Origin: Crossiella cryophila
Lineage (GTDB): Bacteria; Actinomycetota; Actinomycetes; Mycobacteriales; Pseudonocardiaceae
DNA: 64,000 nucleotides
Reading direction: 5' to 3'
Assembly (NCBI RefSeq): GCF_014204915.1
Contig: NZ_JACHMH010000001.1
Span: forward strand, 3,059,001 to 3,123,000
The notes under the pieces were generated by a model. The model made no database searches. It was not told the DNA's origin and was given only the letters and a program-made list of their open reading frames with translations. This document shows, in pieces, positions 57,336 to 64,000 of this stretch (position 1 is its first letter; each line of letters starts with the position of its first letter). The translations under genes and the position numbers were made by a program.

Positions 57336-58094
57336 TCAGTGAGTGAGGATCTTGCCGAGGAAGTCCTTGGCCCTGGCCGAGCGCGGGCTGGTGAAGAACT
57401 CCGTCGGGGTGGAGTCCTCCACGATCTCGCCGTCGGCCATGAAGATGACCCGGTCCGCGGCCTTGCGGGCGAAGCCCATCTCGTGGGTGACCACGAGCAT
57501 GGTCATGCCGTCCTTGGCCAGCGTGGTCATCACGTCCAGGACCTCCTGGACCATCTCCGGGTCCAGTGCCGAGGTGGGCTCGTCGAAGAGCATCACCTTC
57601 GGCCGCATGGCCAGCGCGCGGGCGATGGCCACCCGCTGCTGCTGACCGCCGGAGAGCTGGGCGGGGTGCTTGTCGGCCTGGTTGGCGATGCCGACCCGCT
57701 CGAGCAGCTCCATGGCACGGGTTCGCGCGTCGGTCTTGTTCAGCTTGCGCACCTTCATCGGCGCGAGCATCACGTTCTCGAGGATGGTTTTGTGCGCGAA
57801 CAGGTTGAACTGCTGGAACACCATGCCGACGTCGGCGCGCAGGGCGGCGAGCTGCTTGCCCTCAGCGGGCAGCTGCTTGCCGTCGACCTCGATGATTCCG
57901 GAGTTGATCGGCTCAAGCCGGTTGATGGCCCGGCACAGCGTCGACTTACCGGAGCCGGAGGGCCCGAGCACGACCACGACCTGGCCCTTGGGCACCTCCA
58001 GGTCGATGTTCTTCAGCACGTGCAGCGGCCCGAAGAACTTGTCCACGCCCGCCATTCGGATCATCGGCGGAGTGTGGGCGGCCGAGGTCATCAA
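57336..58094 (-). CDS. gluA: Glutamate ABC transporter ATPase GluA
   Basis: The 252-residue ATPase has Walker [10 protein letters not shown], the signature [15 protein letters not shown], Walker [13 protein letters not shown] and the H-loop THEMGF. It powers uptake through GluCD. GGAGG lies 6 bp before the ATG. The divergent response regulator starts 144 bp away and is a likely control element (inferred). Confidence 0.92.
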   Translation of the reverse strand: MMTSAAHTPPMIRMAGVDKFFGPLHVLKNIDLEVPKGQVVVVLGPSGSGKSTLCRAINRLEPINSGIIEVDGKQLPAEGKQLAALRADVGMVFQQFNLFAHKTILENVMLAPMKVRKLNKTDARTRAMELLERVGIANQADKHPAQLSGGQQQRVAIARALAMRPKVMLFDEPTSALDPEMVQEVLDVMTTLAKDGMTMLVVTHEMGFARKAADRVIFMADGEIVEDSTPTEFFTSPRSARAKDFLGKILTH

Positions 58095-58238
58095 ACCTCC
58101 AGAGTCGGCAGAGCACGGGGTGGTGGAACGATGGCGGAAACCTAGGGGTCGGAATCCACACCAGTCCAGGGCACTTGAGTAAGACTTAGGGTCTCAACTC
58201 TGTCACGGATGAGCCACGTGAGTCGGGAGGCACCACAC

Positions 58239-58910
58239 GTGCGGGTACTGCTGGTCGAGGACGACGACCGAGTGGCCGAGGCTTTGGAGCCCGCGCTGAC
58301 CAGGCGCGGCATGGCTGTCACCCGCCTGCCCTCGGGCAAGGGCGTGCTGGAGGCGGTGGGCAATGTCGACGTCGTGCTGCTGGATCTCGGGCTGCCCGAC
58401 GTGGACGGCTTCGTGCTGTGCCGGGCGATCCGGGCGGCCAGCGACGTCGCGGTGATCGTGGTGTCGGCGCGCGGGGAGGTCGACGACCGGATCCTCGGCC
58501 TGCACTCCGGGGCCGATGACTACTTGGTGAAGCCGTATGACATCGGAGAGTTGGTGGCGCGGGTACACGCGGTGCGCAGGCGCCGCGGCGAGGGCAGCGG
58601 CACCCCGGGGGCGGCGCTGACCTTCGGCGATGTCGAGGTCCACATGGGACGGTACGAGGTGACCGTGGCGGGTGCGCCGGTCGCGCTGTCCCGCAAGGAG
58701 TTCCAGATGCTGGCCATGCTGGCCCAGGCCCGCGGCGCGGTGTGCACCAGGGAACGGATCATCGCCGAGGTGTGGGGCCGGACCTGGTCGGGGGCGAACC
58801 GGACCCTGGACGTGCACATCGCCACCCTGCGCACCAAGCTGGGCAGGCCGGATCTGGTGGAAACCGTGCGCGGCGTCGGTTACCGTCTGGCCAGTCCGGC
58901 GGAGGGCTGA
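58239..58910 (+). CDS. OmpR-family response regulator
   Basis: The 223-residue regulator has a receiver with phosphate-acceptor Asp49 (VVLLDLGLPDVDG) and Lys98 (LVKPYD), then a winged helix (about 135-220, SRKEFQMLAMLAQARG and GANRTLDVHIATLRTKLG). GTG at 58239 is preferred to ATG 58209 because it matches the usual VRVLLVEDD start and has CGGGAGG 10 bp before it. It is paired with the kinase downstream. The divergent gluABCD operon is the likely target; direct proof is lacking. Confidence 0.9.
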   Translation: MRVLLVEDDDRVAEALEPALTRRGMAVTRLPSGKGVLEAVGNVDVVLLDLGLPDVDGFVLCRAIRAASDVAVIVVSARGEVDDRILGLHSGADDYLVKPYDIGELVARVHAVRRRRGEGSGTPGAALTFGDVEVHMGRYEVTVAGAPVALSRKEFQMLAMLAQARGAVCTRERIIAEVWGRTWSGANRTLDVHIATLRTKLGRPDLVETVRGVGYRLASPAEG

Positions 58911-58914
58911 GCCG

Positions 58915-60318
58915 ATGCGGTCCAGGCTGCTGGTCATCGTGCTGTCACTGGTCATCCTGGTGCTGGTGGGCCTTGGTGTGCCGCTGGCGCTGAACGTGGC
59001 CGGGATCGAGCAGCAGAAGCTGTTCCTGGACCGGGTCGGTGACACCAGCCGGTTCGCCAGCCTGGCGCAGAACCCGCTGCTGGCGGACAAGCCGGACCTG
59101 ATCCGGCCCGAGTTGCAGCGCTATCACCAGGTGCACGGCATCTCGGTGCTGGTCACCGACCGGGAGAACCATTTCCTGGTCAGCTCGGACGACTCGATCA
59201 GGGTCGGCGACCCGCGGATCGCGGACCGGCTCAAGCTGGCCCTGGCCGGGCGGGTGCCGGAGACCGAGACCGCGCTGATGCCCTGGGACAGCACGCCACT
59301 GGTGCTGGCCGAGCCGGTGCGGGTGGGCGGCGAGGTGCGCGGCGCGGTGGTCACCGTGTCACCCACCGGCGCCAGCAGGCTGCGGGTGCTGCTGTGGTGG
59401 AGCGTGATGGCCCTGGCCAGCGTCGCGGTGCTGTGCCTCGGCGTGCTGCTCGCGTTGCCCATCGTGCGCTGGACCCTGCGCCCGGTGCGCCGGCTGGACG
59501 AGGCCACCGGCCGGATGGTGGCCAGCGTGGTCAGCGGCCGCCCGGTGGAACCCGTGGGCGGCGACACCGGCCCACCCGAGCTACGCCACCTCACCCGCTC
59601 CTTCGACCAGATGGCCGCCAGCGTCAGCGACGTGCTGGCCGCCCAGCGCGCCTTCGTCGCCGACGCCTCCCACCAACTCCGCAACCCCCTCACTGCGCTA
59701 CGGCTACGCCTGGGCAACCTGGAAGGCCACGTGCACGAGGACTCCGTCGACCAGCACAACGCGGCGATGGAGGAGACCATCCGGCTCAACCAGATCCTGG
59801 ACGAACTGCTCGCGATGGCCAGGGCGGAGGCCAGCTCGGTGGAGCCGGTGCCCGCCGAGGTGGACGCCGCGGTGGCCGAACGGGTGGACGCCTGGCGGGT
59901 GGTCGCGGCGGCTCGCGACATCGCGCTGTCCACCCGGACGGAGCCGGAGCTGTTCGCACTGGCGCCGCCGCGGGGGGTGGAGACGGTGCTGGACGCGTTG
60001 CTGGACAACGCGTTGAAGTTCAGCCCGGACCGGTCCTCGGTGGTGGTCAGCGCGGAGGAGGTGGGGGAGATGGTGGTGCTGACGGTCCGGGATCACGGAC
60101 CCGGGCTCACGGCGGAGGAGCTGGAACGGGCGACGGACCGGTTCTGGCGCTCGCCGAGTCATCAGAACATCACGGGATCGGGGTTGGGGCTGGCGATCGT
60201 GCGGCGGGTGGTGGAGCGAGCCGGAGGCTCGGTTCGGCTCGACCTGCCGGAGGGCGGAGGCCTGGCCGTAGTGGTCGAACTCCCAGCCCTAGACCTAGGC
60301 CCCGACGAACACGCTTGA
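58915..60318 (+). CDS. Sensor histidine kinase
   Basis: The 467-residue protein has two membrane helices (about 5-28 and 160-183) around an outside sensor domain, a HAMP-like linker, HisKA with phospho-acceptor His253 (ASHQLRNPLTAL) and an HATPase with DNALKFSP, DHGPGL and GSGLGLAIV boxes. It starts 4 bp after the response regulator stop. The sensor domain has no clear ligand. Pairing with the regulator is strong by position. Confidence 0.9.
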   Translation: MRSRLLVIVLSLVILVLVGLGVPLALNVAGIEQQKLFLDRVGDTSRFASLAQNPLLADKPDLIRPELQRYHQVHGISVLVTDRENHFLVSSDDSIRVGDPRIADRLKLALAGRVPETETALMPWDSTPLVLAEPVRVGGEVRGAVVTVSPTGASRLRVLLWWSVMALASVAVLCLGVLLALPIVRWTLRPVRRLDEATGRMVASVVSGRPVEPVGGDTGPPELRHLTRSFDQMAASVSDVLAAQRAFVADASHQLRNPLTALRLRLGNLEGHVHEDSVDQHNAAMEETIRLNQILDELLAMARAEASSVEPVPAEVDAAVAERVDAWRVVAAARDIALSTRTEPELFALAPPRGVETVLDALLDNALKFSPDRSSVVVSAEEVGEMVVLTVRDHGPGLTAEELERATDRFWRSPSHQNITGSGLGLAIVRRVVERAGGSVRLDLPEGGGLAVVVELPALDLGPDEHA

Positions 60319-60380
60319 TCACCCCGAGTGTTGGCCGTTGTCGTACGGGGCAGGTTGGGGTTGGGGGTGAAACCCCACGA

Positions 60381-60544
60381 CGAGGGTTCTCGTGTGTTCT
60401 CCGTACGGCCTGGAGCTTGCTGACCGCGCCTCGCCGAGTGGCCCCTGCAACCTGCCGCCGCCTGCCCACGAATCCGCAACGGGGGCCGCTCGGTGAGGTG
60501 TGGTTGGCTTGCGGAAGGCCGTGCGGAGAACACGCGAGCCCTCG
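60381..60544. repeat. Hairpin H1: long imperfect inverted repeat
   Basis: Arms 60381-60410 and 60517-60544 pair through CGAGGG, TGTTCTCCG and ACGGCC blocks with a short bulge. Inner arms 60428-60445 and 60482-60499 pair at 15 of 18 positions, other changes being G-U-compatible. Together they make a long two-part hairpin of about 164 bp. Confidence 0.65.
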
Positions 60545-60634
60545 GAACCACGCTGGGTCCGGCCCCGGCAGCCCAAACCCCGCCCCGCAACCTGCTCATG
60601 CCGGTTCTTGATCTGTGCACCCCCCTCCGGTGGT

Positions 60635-60721
60635 CTGCCCGGCCGGCGAGGCCATCCTTTGTCTTTTGATCTTGATCTAAAACCAAAGTCAAGATCAAGA
60701 GCGTCCTCGCCGGACGGGCAG
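60635..60721. repeat. Hairpin H2: inverted repeat with AT-rich inner stem
   Basis: Arms CTGCCCGGCCGGCGAGG (60635-60651) and its complement at 60705-60721 agree in 16 of 17 positions. An inner stem TTGATCTTGA/TCAAGATCAA (60666-60675, 60689-60698) is perfect. Further complementary pieces cross outside (CCATCCTTTG 60652-60661 with CAAAGGATGG 60726-60735), allowing an alternative fold. Confidence 0.7.
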
Positions 60722-60778
60722 AAATCAAAGGATGGGGGGGGAAAGTCAAAGACAAGAGCAAAGACGTAGTGCTCGTAC

Positions 60779-60929
60779 GGTTCCCCCATCCCCGTCAGCC
60801 TTCCGATACCAAACCACATCCCGGGCAAGCGGCCGGTCGCGTTGGTGTTGGTTCGGCGGCGGTTTGTGTTGCGGGCCGCTTGCCCGGGATGTGGTGTGTC
60901 CTCTCCAGGCTGACGGGGATGGGGGAACC
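60779..60929. repeat. Hairpin H3: 22-bp outer and 21-bp inner perfect arms
   Basis: The outer arms 60779-60800 and 60908-60929 (22 bp) and inner arms 60814-60834 and 60874-60894 (21 bp) pair without mismatch. They are separated by a small internal loop and topped by a 39-nt G/T-rich loop. This is by far the longest perfect hairpin in the window. Confidence 0.9.
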
Positions 60930-60999
60930 GCTCGGGGTGTGTTTGAAAAGCCACCCCGGCCGCCTGTTCTCGGGCTTCGCCCGGTCGCAGTGCCTATGG

Positions 61000-61162
61000 C
61001 GTACAAGAACGGCCAACGTGGTGTCACATAACGGCCAACACTCCGTACGACAACGGCCAACACGCGCGGAGGGGGTTCAAACCCGAACCCCTCCCGGCGT
61101 GTTGGCCGTTCTTGTACGGGCTGTTGGCCGTTGTCGTACGCCGTGTTGGCCGTTGTGGGCGG
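61000..61162. repeat. Hairpin H4: three minus and three plus copies of the 20-mer
   Basis: Copies on the minus strand lie at 61000-61017, 61025-61041 and 61044-61063. Copies on the plus strand lie at 61099-61118, 61121-61140 and 61143-61162. The two sets face each other, so they can nest. The centre (61068-61095) is a 10-bp GGAGGGGTTC-type stem with one bulged G and loop AAACCC. A lone copy stands 650 bp away at 60328. Confidence 0.85.
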
Positions 61163-61164
61163 AG

Positions 61165-62994
61165 TTAGTCCGCCACCACCGCGGGGTTGAGGCCGGGGGC
61201 GATGTGGTTGTCAGCCACGCGATAGCCGCTGCTGCCGTGGAAGCGGAACAACGGTGCCGTGTATGGCGGTGCGGCGGGGTCCAGGCGGTGGATCTGGTTG
61301 GTGGTGAAGTGGAGGCCGGCGGTGCTTTTGGCGTCCAGGACGGTGATGTCGGGGATGGTGAAGTTGTTGTGGGTCACGGTGATTCCGCGGTGGACGGGGT
61401 TGGCGGGGTCCAGGACCCGGTTGGTGGGTTCGATGAAGATCGCCGGGTTGCTGGGGCGGGTGAAGGTGTTGTGGCGGATAGTCACGTCGGTTACCGGGCC
61501 GGATTCGTACCACTGGTGGGCGTCGGCGGAGATGTAGATGCTGGCCATGGTCATGCCGTCGAAGTGGTTGCCCGCGATGAGCACCGGGCGTGGGGTGGTG
61601 ACCAGGACGCCTCGGGTGGGCACGTTGCGGAAGACGTTGCCGGTGATGGTGACCGCGGGGGTGTAGGTGGTGTTCTCCAGGACCGTCTCGGCCGGGGTGA
61701 CGCCTGCCGGGATGGGGCGGTCCAGGGTGACGGTCATGGTGGTGAGGGGTTTGGTGTGGTCTCGGCCGGTGGGGCCGTCTACCGCGCGCACCTTGGCTGG
61801 GCCGCCGGGGAGGGGGCGCATGGTGCGTTTGTCGGTGAACTGGACCTCGTCGCCGGGGTGGAACTGGGGGAAGCCCGCGGTCTCGTTGTGTTTGTAGTCC
61901 ACGCGCACGGTGTCGGGGGCGGGCTGGGCGGTGACTTCCAGGTAGGTGCCGTGCACGTTGATGGGGTCGTCGTGCGGGCCGTCGAAGACGTTGCCGGTGA
62001 TGGTGACCTTGCCTCGGACGCCGGACATCTGGATGTGGTCGGCGAAGGAGGAGGTGGTGCGGCCCGAGGCGGGGTCGGGGGTGAAGTTGACCTGGTCAAT
62101 GGTGATGTTCTCGCTGAACTGGCCGACGATGCCGAAGGACTGCAGGTAGTGCGCGGACACCCGGCGCACGGTGACGTCGCGGGACTCCCAGATCAGCGCG
62201 CCCGGTTCGGTGCGGTCGGTCAGGCGCATCTGGTAGACGAGGCCGAGGTCGGTGGGGCGGTCCGGGGTCGTGTAGTCGACGCGGATGCGTTGGGCGCCAA
62301 GGTCGGTCATCTTGGCCACGTCGCGGAACAGCGGGTTGCTCAGGCGGAAGGTGCGGCGGGCCTTGGGGTCGTGGGCCTGGGTGTACTGGAGTTTGTCCTG
62401 GCCGGACCAGTACGGCTGGCCGGTCGTGGGGCTGGTCTCGCCGAGCCAGGTCAGGTGGGTGCCGTCGACCCGGTACGGACTGCCGGGCGGGACCGTGAGC
62501 ACCCGGTAACCGGGGCCGGACTCGGTGACGGTGGCCTCGACGACCTTGGGCGCGGCGTAGTCGAAGGCGAAGCCGGTGAAGGTGACCCGGCTGGAGCGGA
62601 TCGCGGCGAAGGCGGTCTGCTGGCCGTGGAAGACCAGTTTCGCGCCGCCGCCGTCCACCGTCACATCGCGCATGTCCTCCACGAGCAGGCCGATCCGCTT
62701 GTCCCGGTAGCGCTGGTCGGCGCCGACGGTGTTGGACACGTACAGCTCGCGCAGCTCGGCCTGTTCCGGGTAGAGCTGGAAGGTGCCCCGGCCGAAGACG
62801 ATCCGGGTCGGGCGGGCCAGGCCCCTGGCGTGCCGGAAGGCCGCGCGGACCGCGGCGGCGGAGTCGGTCCGGCCGGTCGGGTCGGCCCCGAAATCGGTCA
62901 CCCGGACCATCGCCGTGGGGGCCGCGGCCGCGAGTGTCGGAGTGAGTCCTCCGATGAGTGCCAGTGCCGCTGTGGCAACCGCCAGTCGGTTCAT
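61165..62994 (-). CDS. Secreted right-handed beta-helix protein, GH110-like (alpha-1,3-galactosidase family)
   Basis: The 609-residue protein has a signal peptide (about 1-26, ending AAAAP), a pectate-lyase-like start (FGADPTGRTDSAAAVRAAF) and many beta-helix rungs with NVF/NNF/NTF turns. A central block, SFGIVGQFSENITIDQVNF followed by GPHDDPINVHGTYLEV, with paired Asp, is close to the active site of GH110 alpha-1,3-galactosidases. It should act outside on galactose-ended glycans; the exact bond is inferred. GAAGGAG precedes the ATG at 62994. It directly follows the repeat island. Confidence 0.75.
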   Translation of the reverse strand: MNRLAVATAALALIGGLTPTLAAAAPTAMVRVTDFGADPTGRTDSAAAVRAAFRHARGLARPTRIVFGRGTFQLYPEQAELRELYVSNTVGADQRYRDKRIGLLVEDMRDVTVDGGGAKLVFHGQQTAFAAIRSSRVTFTGFAFDYAAPKVVEATVTESGPGYRVLTVPPGSPYRVDGTHLTWLGETSPTTGQPYWSGQDKLQYTQAHDPKARRTFRLSNPLFRDVAKMTDLGAQRIRVDYTTPDRPTDLGLVYQMRLTDRTEPGALIWESRDVTVRRVSAHYLQSFGIVGQFSENITIDQVNFTPDPASGRTTSSFADHIQMSGVRGKVTITGNVFDGPHDDPINVHGTYLEVTAQPAPDTVRVDYKHNETAGFPQFHPGDEVQFTDKRTMRPLPGGPAKVRAVDGPTGRDHTKPLTTMTVTLDRPIPAGVTPAETVLENTTYTPAVTITGNVFRNVPTRGVLVTTPRPVLIAGNHFDGMTMASIYISADAHQWYESGPVTDVTIRHNTFTRPSNPAIFIEPTNRVLDPANPVHRGITVTHNNFTIPDITVLDAKSTAGLHFTTNQIHRLDPAAPPYTAPLFRFHGSSGYRVADNHIAPGLNPAVVAD

Positions 62995-63040
62995 GGGGCT
63001 CCTTCGCGAGGTCTGGGCCAGACGTCGGAGCGATCCTGCC

Positions 63041-63979
63041 CTAGGTCTTGTCCTGCCGGTAGTAGCGCAGGGCCCCTTCATGCAGGTCGATCGGGGCAGT
63101 CTCGATCGCCGAGCGGGCGTCAAGGGACAGTGCCACCGCGTTCGCCCGGATCAGGTCCTCCCTGGCCTCGAACAGCCCCTCGGTCAGCGCGGCCGCGGTG
63201 TCGGCCGGCAACGCCTCGGTGGCCATCAGGAAGTTGCGCACCACCAGGGTGGTCACCGGCTTGTTGTCCATGCCGTAGCTGGAGGCGGGCACGGTGGCCT
63301 GGCCGTATACCGAGGAATATTTGTCCAGCAGGCCGGTCAGCACGTCGCTCAGGTCGATCAGCCGCAGCTTCTGCCGCTTGGCCAGCTCGAACACCGCCCG
63401 GGTCGGCAGGCCGCCGGACCAGAAGAAGCCGTCCAGCTCCTTGCGCTCCAGCGCCACGATCGAGTCCGACAGGTCGGTCGGGGACTGACGCAGGTCCGCG
63501 GCGGAGAGTTTCGCCTGCTCCAGCAGCCGGTCGGCGATCAACCGGGTGCCCGACTCGGCCGAGCCGGTGCCGATCCGCAGCCCGCGCAACTCCGACAGCT
63601 TGGTGGCCGGGACCTCGGCGCGCACGATCACGTGGAAGAAGTCGTCGTGCATCCTGGCCAGCGCGCGCAGCCGCCGGTTCGGGCGCTCCAGACTGAAGGC
63701 GCGCACCGCGGCGTCCGCGGCGGCGAAGGCCAGATCGGCCTCCCCGGACTCCAGTTTGCCCAGCGCGTCCACCGAACCCGCGGTGGGCTGCACGGTCGGC
63801 CGCGGCATGCCCAGATCCCGCTCCCAGGCCCCGGCCAGCGCGTTGCCCAGCTGGTAGTAGACGCCGGCGGGGCCGCCGGTGGCGATGGTCAGCCGCACGC
63901 CCTCCAGCACGCCGGCACAGCCGGCGGAGGCGAGCACGGCGGCCAGGACGAGCAGCAGACTCAGGAGTCGGCGGGGCAC
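63041..63979 (-). CDS. TAXI-family TRAP solute-binding lipoprotein
   Basis: The 312-residue protein has a lipobox SAGC (Cys21) and a TAXI-type binding fold (TIATGGPAGVYYQLGNALA, VQPTAGSVDALGKLESGEADLAFAAADAA, GSAESGTRLIADRLL). TAXI proteins feed TRAP-type transporters, often for glutamate or C4-acids, or act as receptors near two-component sensors. No TRAP permease is inside this window; it may lie past the right edge. The gene starts 21 bp before the window end. Confidence 0.88.
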   Translation of the reverse strand: MPRRLLSLLLVLAAVLASAGCAGVLEGVRLTIATGGPAGVYYQLGNALAGAWERDLGMPRPTVQPTAGSVDALGKLESGEADLAFAAADAAVRAFSLERPNRRLRALARMHDDFFHVIVRAEVPATKLSELRGLRIGTGSAESGTRLIADRLLEQAKLSAADLRQSPTDLSDSIVALERKELDGFFWSGGLPTRAVFELAKRQKLRLIDLSDVLTGLLDKYSSVYGQATVPASSYGMDNKPVTTLVVRNFLMATEALPADTAAALTEGLFEAREDLIRANAVALSLDARSAIETAPIDLHEGALRYYRQDKT

Positions 63980-64000
63980 CGGTTCATCCTGCCAGGCGGC

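Larger units (their letters stand above)
60328..61162. repeat. Non-coding inverted-repeat island (four hairpins, seven copies of one 20-mer)
   Basis: This whole 835-bp interval between the sensor kinase and the beta-helix gene is made of nested inverted repeats. Open frames cross it on both strands only because of symmetry, so no gene is called. The 20-mer GTGTTGGCCGTTGTCGTACG occurs at 60328-60347, and in seven versions in total. The parts are listed separately. It could be a family of structured RNAs or a mobile-element remnant; I recognise no named element. Confidence 0.75.

Noticed and set aside
61000-61162. CRISPR array
   Set aside because: The 20-mer copies are inverted rather than all direct, spacing is irregular and there are no cas genes or unique spacers.
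60769-63696. 975-residue plus-strand open frame over the repeat island and beta-helix gene
   Set aside because: It is antisense to the secreted beta-helix and TAXI genes, and the first part is made of inverted repeats. No domain is seen.

Overview
The window is very GC-rich, densely coded actinobacterial chromosome. A SigD-type sigma factor, a mycothiol-dependent-type enzyme fragment, an F420-type PPOX protein, a TCGAAC-N4-GTTCGG SOS box upstream of recA, a mycobacterial-type gluABCD operon and an Sdh1-type succinate dehydrogenase all fit Pseudonocardiales (Pseudonocardiaceae-like). The genus cannot be fixed from the sequence alone. No phage, insertion sequence, CRISPR array or canonical tRNA is visible.

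Layout. 0-3 kb: end of an MDMPI-type gene, a MerR/TipAS regulator with a textbook 19-bp-spacer promoter, then a Y RNA/Ro60 module: a structured RNA carrying a circularly permuted tRNA-like domain (about 1237-1375) followed by the TROVE protein Rsr. 3-16 kb: TetR-controlled FAD monooxygenase, GntR-acdS pair, TetR/serine hydrolase pair, secreted EEP nuclease-like protein and the long helicase Lhr. 16-29 kb: methyltransferase, XRE-cupin regulator, membrane-anchored Hsp70-like protein with 12-residue repeats, large secreted subtilase, aminotransferase IV-sigD, acyl-CoA dehydrogenase-MFS. 29-38 kb: DUF3046, a second subtilase with P-domain, an HTH regulator, recA-recX, then small metabolic and regulatory genes. 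38-47 kb: three tandem paralogues of a small mostly secreted family, TetR regulators, a Baeyer-Villiger-like monooxygenase, an ALF/AbfB secreted protein and Entner-Doudoroff genes eda-edd. 49-60 kb: sdhCAB, gluABCD with an extra binding protein, and a divergent two-component system. 60.3-61.2 kb: an 835-bp non-coding block made almost wholly of nested inverted repeats. 61-64 kb: secreted beta-helix (GH110-like) protein and a TAXI lipoprotein.

How genes work together. Rsr presumably binds the adjacent Y RNA, which would dock or gate RNA substrates or nucleases. recA-recX is an SOS unit. acdS is translationally coupled to its GntR regulator. eda overlaps edd by 4 bp. The sdh genes form one transcription unit ended by a 14-bp hairpin. 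gluABCD faces a sensor kinase/response regulator pair that may control it.

Recurring signals. At least eleven genes have a TANNNT -10 box 6-8 bp before the start codon, so they look leaderless; this was used to choose starts. DnaA-box 9-mers occur in pairs upstream of lhr and recA. Several intergenic spaces hold long strand-biased low-complexity sequence (16.1-16.85, 20.75-20.97, 34.29-34.75 and 44.74-45.07 kb) in which I see no gene.
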